From: M3007 sp032115775
GTDB taxonomy: Bacteria; Bacteroidota; Bacteroidia; Chitinophagales; Saprospiraceae
Assembly: GCA_032115775.1 (NCBI GenBank)
Contig: JAUMBL010000037.1
Location: forward strand, 1-11,497
Reading direction: 5' to 3'
DNA: 11,497 bases
Part shown: positions 1 through 5,582 of the stretch, piece after piece
Position numbering within the stretch: the first letter of the stretch is position 1
Layout: the number at the start of each line of letters is the position of its first letter
Position numbers and translations under genes: made by a program
The notes under the pieces: generated by a model
The model's input: the letters and a program-made list of their open reading frames with translations, nothing else
What the model was told of the DNA's origin: nothing
The model's database searches: none

Positions 1-236
1 AACTGGCAGACTTGGTTATCCTGGAAAAAAATCCGCTCGACAATATCCAAAACACCAACTCCGTTAACATGGTCGTGGTCAACGGCCGCCTCTATAACGC
101 GGAAACGCTCGATGAAATCGGCAATTATAACCGCAAACGCAGCAAATTTTGGTTCGAAATGCCCGGCAGCCAAACCAACGGCGGCGCCGGTATGACGCAC
201 TCGTGCACCGAAGCAAAATGTGTCTGTGGACATTGA
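1..236 (+). CDS. Amidohydrolase family protein, C-terminal fragment
   Basis: Only the last 78 or so codons are present; the frame is already open at the window edge (first full codon at position 3) and ends in TGA at 234-236. The opening residues LADLVILEKNPLDNIQNT, followed by a VVVNGRLYNAETL stretch, are the usual closing segment of metal-dependent amidohydrolases of the imidazolonepropionase-like group: the last strands of the small beta-sandwich domain. The later WFE and the His/Cys-rich tail (THSCTEAKCVCGH) resemble the ends of large Bacteroidota amidohydrolases that carry an N-terminal TolB-like propeller, but that part is outside the window, so the TolB-type assignment is inference. 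Substrate cannot be told. The metal-binding and catalytic residues are not in view. The next gene starts 70 bp downstream on the same strand. Confidence 0.8.
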   Translation, partial: LADLVILEKNPLDNIQNTNSVNMVVVNGRLYNAETLDEIGNYNRKRSKFWFEMPGSQTNGGAGMTHSCTEAKCVCGH

Positions 237-252
237 AACCGAAATCCAAACG

Positions 253-271
253 GAACTACCTAGCCAGTCGC
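253..271 (+). repeat. Possible decayed end of the MITE family
   Basis: Positions 254-271 (aactacctagccagtcgc) match the left end of the MITE at 2431-2448 (aactacttagccggtcgc) at 16 of 18 bases. The match lies wholly inside the 70-bp gap between two genes, as expected for such an element. The similarity stops after this, no partner end is visible, and no target duplication can be seen, so it is at best a relic. Confidence 0.35.
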
Positions 272-306
272 CGGTTCTCTGTTCACCTAACACAACACCT
301 ATTAGC

Positions 307-1323
307 ATGACGCTCACACGCTTCGTACTCCTCCCGCTACTCTGCTTTGCCGCCTGCCAAAACCGAGCCGAACACCCGCACGCCCTCGCCGCAGCGAATG
401 CCACTACCCCGCCGCCGAACGAAAAATGGCTCGAAACCCGCGAAATCGTCTATCAGTCCGACGACGGCGGAGAAATCTGGCAGGATATCAGTGCAGGCCT
501 CCCCCCGGAACTACTCGTCATGCGCATTTTGCCGGGCAAAGACGGCGAGATTTTTCTCGGCGCGCAAAATGGCGTTTTCCGCTACAACCCGCCGCCCTCC
601 GTGGAAACCTGGAGCAACGAATTTCCGATGTACGACCAGGTAGTCGGCGTATTTTCCGGCCCGAGCGGGATGTATGTCAGCTGGGTAGAAAATGGTTTTT
701 TTAAAAATATTCCAGGTAAAACCGCCTGGATGCCCATGGGCAGTCCCGCGGAAAAACAATACGTCTGGTCGGCCGTCGAAACCCCCGCAGGCGCCGTCGT
801 CGTCTGTAACGAAAGCGGAATCTATAAAACGGCCGACGGCGGCAAAACCTGGAAACCGGTCTTCCAGGAAGTCGCGCCCTCCAACCTGTATATCGAAAAC
901 GGGATCCTGTTCGGCGTCTGCTTCGGCGGGATTCTGCGCTCTACGGACGACGGCGAAAACTGGGCGTGGATTCTCCAGGATAAAGGCAGCTATAAATCCC
1001 TCCACTTGCTGGACGGCCGGCTCACCGCGCTGATCCGCAAAGCCGATGCCTGCACCCTCACATTCCCCGGCGATCCGAACGCCAAACCCAACTGGCCCGA
1101 CCTCTCCGCCGGGCTCTCCGCCGGGCTCTCCGGGATCAAACAGATCAACGAACTCCAACAGGCCGGCAATACGCTGTTTTGTAGCCACAGCGGCGGTATC
1201 TCCCGCTCGGACAACCGCGGCAAAACCTGGCGCCTGATTCTGCCCGCCCCGGATGAAAATACAGTACTGCGGCTGGCCGTCAGCAAAGGAAAAATATTTG
1301 TTGTTAAAGCCACAGGATGTTAG
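307..1323 (+). CDS. Asp-box (BNR) beta-propeller lipoprotein
   Basis: A 338-residue protein with no recognisable enzyme motif. The frame extends upstream to a GTG at 220, inside the preceding gene, but the ATG at 307 opens a classic lipoprotein signal: hydrophobic residues 6-16 and a lipobox-like FAAC with C17, then a low-complexity Ala/Pro linker. That start is preferred. Four Asp-boxes (SxDxGxTW type) are visible: SDDGGEIW (51-58), TADGGKTW (175-182), STDDGENW (212-219) and SDNRGKTW (301-308). Asp-boxes mark turns in beta-propeller blades of the sialidase/Vps10/YCF48-like kind. They are structural, so a catalytic role cannot be inferred. Role unknown; a membrane-anchored binding or scaffold protein is the likeliest guess. 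A 12-bp tandem repeat lies at 1102-1134. It follows the amidohydrolase by 70 bp. Confidence 0.8.
   Translation: MTLTRFVLLPLLCFAACQNRAEHPHALAAANATTPPPNEKWLETREIVYQSDDGGEIWQDISAGLPPELLVMRILPGKDGEIFLGAQNGVFRYNPPPSVETWSNEFPMYDQVVGVFSGPSGMYVSWVENGFFKNIPGKTAWMPMGSPAEKQYVWSAVETPAGAVVVCNESGIYKTADGGKTWKPVFQEVAPSNLYIENGILFGVCFGGILRSTDDGENWAWILQDKGSYKSLHLLDGRLTALIRKADACTLTFPGDPNAKPNWPDLSAGLSAGLSGIKQINELQQAGNTLFCSHSGGISRSDNRGKTWRLILPAPDENTVLRLAVSKGKIFVVKATGC
1102..1134 (+). repeat. 12-bp tandem repeat inside the propeller gene
   Basis: The unit ctctccgccggg occurs twice in a row (1102-1113, 1114-1125), followed by a partial copy (1126-1134). It encodes SAGLSAGLSG (residues 267-276) and stays in frame. 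It looks like a small slippage duplication in a loop between propeller blades. Confidence 0.7.
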
Positions 1324-1366
1324 AACAGGCCTGGAGTTTTCGGCCGAAGGAAAAAATAAGATCATT

Positions 1367-1401
1367 TTTGACCCGGCGAGAAAATTCCAAGCATACTTTA
1401 G
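1367..1401 (+). promoter_or_regulatory. Candidate Bacteroidetes-type promoter of the ACMSD gene
   Basis: TTTG at 1367-1370 and TACTTTAG at 1394-1401 are 23 bp apart. The consensus is TTTG-N17-23-TAnnTTTG, so the -7 box has one mismatch. A start just downstream would leave a leader of roughly 10-20 nt before the ATG at 1422. The gap to the previous gene is 98 bp, so an own promoter is plausible. Confidence 0.4.
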
Positions 1402-1421
1402 GTTAACGGTCAAAATTTACC

Positions 1422-2420
1422 ATGAAGATAGATATTCACACGCATCTCCTGCCCGAGCGGCTGCCCAATTTTGCAAAAAAATTCGGGTATGGCGATTTTA
1501 TTTACTTGGAGCCGGGCGACCGCCCAGGCTACGCGCGCATGATGAAAGGCGATGCGTTTTTCCGGGAAATTGGCGCGAATTGCTGGGATCCGGCCCTGCG
1601 AATCCGGGAATATGCGCAATACAACACCCCGGTGCAGGTGGTTTGTACGATCCCGGTGATGTTTTCCTATTGGGCGAAGGGCGCTGATTGCCTGGAACTC
1701 TCCCGCTTTCTCAACGACCATCTGGCGGGGGTTGTAGAGGATTATCCGGAGCATTATATTCCGTTGGGAACGATCCCGATGCAGGATACTGATTTGGCGA
1801 TTCAGGAATTGCAGCGCATCAAGGAACTGGGTTTCCCCGGCGTCCAGATCGGCTCGAATGTAAACCAGTTGAACCTCGGCGAACCGCAGTTCTTTCCCAT
1901 TTTTCAGGCCTGCGCCGACCTAGACTTGGCGGTGCTGGTGCATCCCTGGGAAATGATGGGCGAAGCGCAAATGCGCAAATACTGGTTGCCCTGGCTCGTG
2001 GGCATGCCGGCGGAAACGAGCCGGGCGATTTGCTCGCTGATCTTCGGCGGCGTGCTGGAGCGGTTGCCAAACCTGCGTTTTTGCTTCGCGCATGCCGGCG
2101 GCTCCTTTCTGACGACCATAGGCAGGATAGAACACGGATTTAACTGCCGCCCGGATTTGGTCGCGGTGGACAACGAGAAGCCGCCGCGGCACTATCTCGG
2201 CAAATTCTGGGTGGACTCCGCGACCCACGATCCGCAACTGTTGCGCTACGTGCTGGACGTCGCCGGCGATGATAAGGTGTGTCTCGGAACTGATTATCCT
2301 TTTCCGCTGGGCGATTTGGAAATCGGCAGGTTCATCGAGGAGATGAACCTGCCGGAATCCGTTTTGGAGCGCATTTTTTATAAAAATACGTTGGCGTGGC
2401 TGTACGGCTCGGAAAAATAA
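1422..2420 (+). CDS. ACMSD: 2-amino-3-carboxymuconate-6-semialdehyde decarboxylase (ACMSD)
   Basis: This 332-residue protein should decarboxylate alpha-amino-beta-carboxymuconate-epsilon-semialdehyde, the branch point that steers kynurenine/3-hydroxyanthranilate catabolism away from quinolinate and NAD. It belongs to the amidohydrolase-2 TIM-barrel family and is cytoplasmic. Length and sequence match the animal and bacterial enzymes nearly end to end: MKIDIHTH start, FREIGANCWDP, PVMFSYWAK, GFPGVQIG, HPWEMMG, KYWLPWLVGMPAET, FAHAGG and GTDYPFPLG. The Zn ligands H6, H8, H174 and D291 are in place, as are catalytic H224 and R48, which lines up with the substrate-contacting Arg of the family. 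The ATG at 1422 begins exactly at the conserved MKIDIH. No other kynurenine-pathway gene lies in the window. The convergent gene downstream is separated only by a MITE. Identification is firm. Confidence 0.95.
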   Translation: MKIDIHTHLLPERLPNFAKKFGYGDFIYLEPGDRPGYARMMKGDAFFREIGANCWDPALRIREYAQYNTPVQVVCTIPVMFSYWAKGADCLELSRFLNDHLAGVVEDYPEHYIPLGTIPMQDTDLAIQELQRIKELGFPGVQIGSNVNQLNLGEPQFFPIFQACADLDLAVLVHPWEMMGEAQMRKYWLPWLVGMPAETSRAICSLIFGGVLERLPNLRFCFAHAGGSFLTTIGRIEHGFNCRPDLVAVDNEKPPRHYLGKFWVDSATHDPQLLRYVLDVAGDDKVCLGTDYPFPLGDLEIGRFIEEMNLPESVLERIFYKNTLAWLYGSEK

Positions 2421-2428
2421 GGCTACTG
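2421..2428 (+). repeat. Target-site duplication, left copy (MITE 1)
   Basis: GGCTACTG at 2421-2428 is repeated exactly at 2591-2598, directly against the two ends of the 162-bp element. An 8-bp direct repeat made on insertion is the simplest reading. The right copy contains the stop codon (minus strand) of the convergent gene. Confidence 0.9.
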
Positions 2429-2590
2429 GTAACTACTTAGCCGGTCGCGTTTGAGACAAAAAAAGATCCATTTTTTGCCAGACGAAGCGATTTTTTGCAG
2501 GCCGTAGCAGCGCTACGGTCAAAAAAAATTGCGAAGTATGGCGGAAAATGAGACTTTTTGAGCCAGACAGCGAGCCGGCTAAGTAGTTAC
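2429..2590. mobile_element. MITE-like palindromic element, copy 1 (162 bp)
   Basis: The element starts GTAACTACTTAGCCGG and ends with its exact reverse complement, then pairs imperfectly inward to a perfect central hairpin (CCGTAGC-agc-GCTACGG, 2502-2518) centred on its midpoint. The whole unit can fold into one long hairpin. It is flanked by perfect 8-bp direct repeats (2421-2428, 2591-2598). It has no coding capacity, so it would need a transposase in trans. The 5'-GTAA terminus and 8-bp duplication are traits of the IS66 family, so an IS66-derived MITE is the favoured reading. It sits between the stops of two convergent genes, where the hairpin could end transcription from both sides. Copy 2, in the same orientation, differs at 5 of 162 positions. 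Confidence 0.85.
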
Positions 2591-2598
2591 GGCTACTG
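2591..2598 (+). repeat. Target-site duplication, right copy (MITE 1)
   Basis: This is an exact copy of 2421-2428 (GGCTACTG). It includes the TAG stop of the minus-strand gene (2593-2595) and its last Gln codon (2596-2598), so the insertion left that gene whole. Confidence 0.9.
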
Positions 2599-3588
2599 TT
2601 TGACTAATTTCCCCTGGTACACGCCGTTTTTCCCGGTGACCTTTACGAGATACACGCCCGGCGCCATGGAGGCTAAATCAAGCGTCAAAACGGAGGCGGA
2701 TTGCGTGAACGAGGCTCGCACCGCCCGTCCGGACAGGTCGAAGACCAGCGCTTCCTCCGCCGTTTCCGATTGCGGCAGCGCCACAAACGCCCGGTCGGCC
2801 GTCGGATTCGGCCAAATGCGCGCCGCTTGGACGGCCTGCTCCTGTACTGAGGTAAATATCGGGTCGAATTTGGTACCCGTATTGAGCACCTCCCCGGTCG
2901 TCATGTTTTTTATAAAAGCCAACACATAAATCTGGTCGGCATTCCAGGCGCTGTTCAGGGTGAAATTGAAATTTGTTTCCGTAAAACTCCCTTGCGACGC
3001 GGGATTGAACACGATGCCGTCCATATCCGGAAGCATATCCCGAAACACGTCGTAATGCACCGGCTCGCCGTTAGGCGTCTGCAGGTTGACCTGCTTTTCA
3101 ACGACGGCTGCAAACAATCGGTAGTTTCCCGCCAGTACAGTACCCACGCTGAGCGTGCGCACCTTTGCCGTCCGGTTGACGCCGCTCCCGCCTTCTTCCA
3201 CCCGGATATTGAGGCTGCTGGTTTGATTCAGCGCGTTTTGCAGCGTGCTGAGCGGCAACAGCGGGTTGCCCGCGGGGAGCAATGTACCGTTCAGCGCGAC
3301 CCGGGGCGTGCCGAAAATATTATACCAGCCGGCCCATGCAGCATTTTCCTGCGTATTGCCCTGGTAGAAAACGCAATTGCTGTACGGAACAGGCGGGTGA
3401 ATCGAAATGTGGCGCACCTGCGTCGGGTAATCATCTATCGTATTGTAAAAACCCGGATTTCGGCTGGCACAAATGCTGCAGCGCGAGTTGGTGAAATGCT
3501 CCAAAAAAATGTAACGCGGCGCTTGCGCCTGCGCCTCCAGGCCGAATAAGAGGCCGGCAAAAAAGAGGAGTTGTAAGACTTTTTTCAT
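2593..3588 (-). CDS. Omp28-like thioredoxin-fold secreted protein with T9SS sorting domain
   Basis: This 331-residue protein has a Sec signal peptide (1-22, ending AQAQA). Next comes FLEHFTNSRCSIC with a CxxC pair (C37, C40) and, near residue 92, IFGTPRVALNG, which resembles the cis-Pro loop of thioredoxin folds. This arrangement is seen in Omp28-related outer-membrane proteins of Bacteroidota. The middle (about 105-245) is a beta-rich region with no named motif. The end (about 255-331) is a typical type A T9SS C-terminal domain: IWPNPTADRAFV, VFDLSGRAV, L-SMAPGVYLVKVTGKNG and a final KLVKQ. Such domains direct export across the outer membrane and are cleaved there. Thiol chemistry is possible but unproven. 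MITE copies lie directly beyond its stop and 23 bp before its ATG, so its original promoter has been displaced. No clear TTTG/TAnnTTTG pair is visible upstream. Confidence 0.88.
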   Translation of the reverse strand: MKKVLQLLFFAGLLFGLEAQAQAPRYIFLEHFTNSRCSICASRNPGFYNTIDDYPTQVRHISIHPPVPYSNCVFYQGNTQENAAWAGWYNIFGTPRVALNGTLLPAGNPLLPLSTLQNALNQTSSLNIRVEEGGSGVNRTAKVRTLSVGTVLAGNYRLFAAVVEKQVNLQTPNGEPVHYDVFRDMLPDMDGIVFNPASQGSFTETNFNFTLNSAWNADQIYVLAFIKNMTTGEVLNTGTKFDPIFTSVQEQAVQAARIWPNPTADRAFVALPQSETAEEALVFDLSGRAVRASFTQSASVLTLDLASMAPGVYLVKVTGKNGVYQGKLVKQ

Positions 3589-3603
3589 GGTAGAATATAT
3601 GTT

Positions 3604-3611
3604 GTTTTTGT
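3604..3611 (+). repeat. Target-site duplication, left copy (MITE 2)
   Basis: GTTTTTGT at 3604-3611 is repeated exactly at 3774-3781 against the other end of the second element. Its sequence differs from the duplication at copy 1, so the two insertions were separate events. Confidence 0.9.
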
Positions 3612-3773
3612 GTAACTACTTAGCCGGTCGCGTCTGAGACAAAAAAGGATCCATTTTTTGCCAGACGAAGCGATTTTTTGCAGGCCGTAGCAGCGCTACG
3701 GTCAAAAAAAATTGCGAAGTATGGCGGAAAATGGGACTTTGAGAGCCAGACAGCGAGCCGGCTAAGTAGTTAC
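3612..3773. mobile_element. MITE-like palindromic element, copy 2 (162 bp)
   Basis: Same length, ends and central hairpin as copy 1, with 157 of 162 bases identical by direct comparison and no gaps. Both copies lie in the same orientation. Perfect 8-bp direct repeats GTTTTTGT flank it. It lies in the space between the divergent T9SS and TerC genes, 23 bp from the T9SS start codon. It therefore separates that gene from whatever upstream control it had. No open frame of note is inside. Confidence 0.88.
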
Positions 3774-3781
3774 GTTTTTGT
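3774..3781 (+). repeat. Target-site duplication, right copy (MITE 2)
   Basis: Exact copy of 3604-3611 (GTTTTTGT). The remaining 3782-3865 up to the TerC promoter is AT-rich, contains an AAGGAG-like string at 3833-3838 without a start codon behind it, and shows no gene. Confidence 0.9.
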
Positions 3782-3865
3782 AAATATTCAGTAGGATACG
3801 CCTTAAACGCTCTAAAACAATCTCTGTTTAAAAAGGAGCAAGAAATAGTAATCGCCGGTTCAAAT

Positions 3866-3896
3866 TTTGTTACAAAAAAATTTGCGCGTAAGTTTG
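3866..3896 (+). promoter_or_regulatory. Bacteroidetes-type promoter for the TerC-led gene run
   Basis: TTTG at 3866-3869 and TAAGTTTG at 3889-3896 are separated by 19 bp, an exact match to TTTG-N19-TAnnTTTG. Transcription would start about 3900-3905, leaving a leader of some 20 nt before the ATG at 3924. This placement excludes a TTG at 3867 as the start of the TerC protein. No equally good promoter was found between here and 8438. Confidence 0.7.
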
Positions 3897-3923
3897 CGTT
3901 TTAAACTTAACTTGCAAGACGCT

Positions 3924-4760
3924 ATGTACCTTTATGCCATGCCAGACTTCAGTTCCGGCGAAGTTTGGGTCAGTTTACTCACGCTCACGTTCCTCGAAAT
4001 CGTCCTGGGCGTGGATAATATCATTTTTCTCTCGATTATCACGTCTAAACTTCCGGCAGCCCAGCAGCCGAAGGCGCGTAATATTGGACTCATACTGGCT
4101 ATGGGTCTGCGTATTATCCTGCTTTTCGGGATTACTTGGATTATTGGGATGGATAGCCCGCTGATTCATGTGGATTTGCCGGGTTTGCATGGCCACCTGA
4201 CCGGTCAGGGGCTTATTTTATTGTTAGGCGGTCTGTTTTTGCTCTACAAGGCGACTTCCGAGATTGACCACAAACTGGAAAGTCCCAAAGCTTCGGACGA
4301 CCCCTCCGTATCCACGGGGAAAGCGGCGCTTAACCAGGTCATCCTACAGATTACGCTCATCAATCTGGTATTTTCTTTCGATTCGATCCTGACCGCCGTG
4401 GGCATCGCTAAAGACCTGCTGGTGATGATTATCGCCGTCATGATCTCCGTACTGATTATTATGTTGTTCTCCGGACGGGTCAGCCGCTTTGTGAACGAAC
4501 ACCCCACGGTGCAGATGCTCGGCCTGGCCTTTCTGCTGCTGATCGGATTTTCCCTGATCGGTGAAGCGGCGCACCTCGGCCACTTTATCGAAGGTTCCAT
4601 TCCAAAGGGATATCTCTATTTTGCTATTTTCTTCTCCCTGTTTGTTGAGTTTCTTAATATCCGATTCAGGAAAACCCAGGCGCCGGTGCAACTGCACGGC
4701 CCCGCGCAAGTCGCGAAGGAACGGGGATTAATGGACGATAACCTGCTGGATAACCAATAA
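3924..4760 (+). CDS. TerC family integral membrane protein
   Basis: A 278-residue inner-membrane protein of the TerC/Alx family, members of which move divalent metal, mainly manganese, out of the cytosol or supply it to secreted metalloenzymes. The family signatures are clear: LTLTFLEIVLGVDNIIFLS (residues 20-38, with E25 and D31), GGLFLLYKATSEIDHKLE (102-119) and the second half-site LVFSFDSILTAVG (148-160, with D153). About seven hydrophobic segments are visible. The frame runs upstream to a TTG at 3867, but that lies within the promoter. The ATG at 3924 fits both the predicted transcript and the family N-terminus; an ATG at 3939 is an alternative. The stop is 3 bp before the exonuclease gene, so the two are almost certainly co-transcribed. 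The actual metal cannot be read from sequence. Confidence 0.9.
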   Translation: MYLYAMPDFSSGEVWVSLLTLTFLEIVLGVDNIIFLSIITSKLPAAQQPKARNIGLILAMGLRIILLFGITWIIGMDSPLIHVDLPGLHGHLTGQGLILLLGGLFLLYKATSEIDHKLESPKASDDPSVSTGKAALNQVILQITLINLVFSFDSILTAVGIAKDLLVMIIAVMISVLIIMLFSGRVSRFVNEHPTVQMLGLAFLLLIGFSLIGEAAHLGHFIEGSIPKGYLYFAIFFSLFVEFLNIRFRKTQAPVQLHGPAQVAKERGLMDDNLLDNQ

Positions 4761-4763
4761 CGT

Positions 4764-5582
4764 ATGCCTATACCACTCGACCGCGATCTGGTTTTCCTCG
4801 ACCTGGAAACCACCGGTCTGAATGTGATCCGAGACCGGATCATCCAAATCGCTATGATCAAACTGCACCGCGACCAACAGCCGCCGGCAGAACTCAACAT
4901 GCTCATCAACCCGGGCATTCCTATTTCAGCGGAAGCGATGATGATCCATGGAATCACGCCCAAAGATCTGGCCAATAAGCCTACCTTCCAACAAGTCGCC
5001 GATAAACTCCTGCAGTTTATCGGCAATGCAGACCTCGCCGGATACAACTCCAACCGCTTCGATGTCCCGATGCTACTGGAGGAATTCGCTCGTGTCGGCA
5101 TAGATTTAGAAATAGAAAAGCGGCGACTCTTGGACGTGCAACGCATTTTTTATAAAATGGAACCCCGCACGCTCCGCGCCGCCTACCGACTGTACTGCGG
5201 AAAAGAACTCGAAGACGCCCACGATGCGCTCGCAGACGTGCGCGCAACGCTGGAAGTTTTCCAAGGTCAACTGAACGCATACGACGGAAAAGACTTGCTC
5301 GATGAAACCGGAAATATCATCCCGGCGCCCATAAAAAAAGACGTTCAGGCGTTACACGATTTTACAAACGACCTGAATTTCATAGACGCCACCCAGCGCC
5401 TGCGCGTACAACCCGATAAAACCGTCGTGTTTAATTTCGGTAAATACATCAACCAACCCGTCCGGGAAGTACTCGCAAAGGATAAAAACTACTACTTTTG
5501 GATTTTGGAAAAAGAATTTTCCACCCAGGTCAAACAGTACGTCCGCCAACTCATGCGCGATATCGAAAAAGGAACCCGATGA
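4764..5582 (+). CDS. DEDDh 3'-5' exonuclease with ExoX-like C-terminal domain
   Basis: A 272-residue cytoplasmic DnaQ-fold nuclease. The Exo I motif is FLDLETTG (D13, E15), Exo II is YNSNRFDVPML (D100) and Exo III is AHDALADV (H153, D158), so the full DEDDh metal-binding set is present. Such enzymes remove nucleotides from 3' ends using two Mg/Mn ions. The C-terminal part (about 205-255) contains FNFGKYINQPVREVL followed by YYFWILEKEF. This resembles the small GKYxGxxL...YLxW domain at the end of ExoX-type nucleases. It is not the polymerase III epsilon subunit by context. The gene begins 3 bp after TerC and its TGA stop overlaps the next start as ATGA (5579-5582). That implies translational coupling with a lipoprotein gene, an odd pairing for a nuclease. 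Confidence 0.9.
   Translation: MPIPLDRDLVFLDLETTGLNVIRDRIIQIAMIKLHRDQQPPAELNMLINPGIPISAEAMMIHGITPKDLANKPTFQQVADKLLQFIGNADLAGYNSNRFDVPMLLEEFARVGIDLEIEKRRLLDVQRIFYKMEPRTLRAAYRLYCGKELEDAHDALADVRATLEVFQGQLNAYDGKDLLDETGNIIPAPIKKDVQALHDFTNDLNFIDATQRLRVQPDKTVVFNFGKYINQPVREVLAKDKNYYFWILEKEFSTQVKQYVRQLMRDIEKGTR

Noticed and set aside
511..1413. Long open frame on the minus strand opposite the propeller lipoprotein
   Set aside because: It lies antisense to a gene with a clear signal peptide and Asp-boxes, has no recognisable motif, and is the usual shadow of codon bias in GC-rich coding DNA.
3589..3660. Outward promoter in the MITE end driving the T9SS gene
   Set aside because: On the minus strand a TTTG followed after 17 bp by TAAGTAGT exists, but the second box matches TAnnTTTG too poorly to call.
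2429..3773. CRISPR or tandem repeat array
   Set aside because: There are only two copies, about 1.2 kb apart with a full gene between them, and each is a palindrome with target duplications.
2421..3781. Composite transposon carrying the T9SS gene between two MITEs
   Set aside because: Each element has its own matching 8-bp duplication and the outermost 8-mers differ, so the copies inserted separately.
3833..3869. Shine-Dalgarno-like AAGGAG with a small gene behind it
   Set aside because: No ATG or GTG follows at a fitting distance, and the first downstream TTG is within the promoter.
2371..5160. Shared string gcattttttataaaa in the ACMSD gene (about 2371) and the exonuclease gene (about 5145)
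   Set aside because: Both encode RIFYK in frame inside well-conserved proteins, so this is codon coincidence and not a repeat element.
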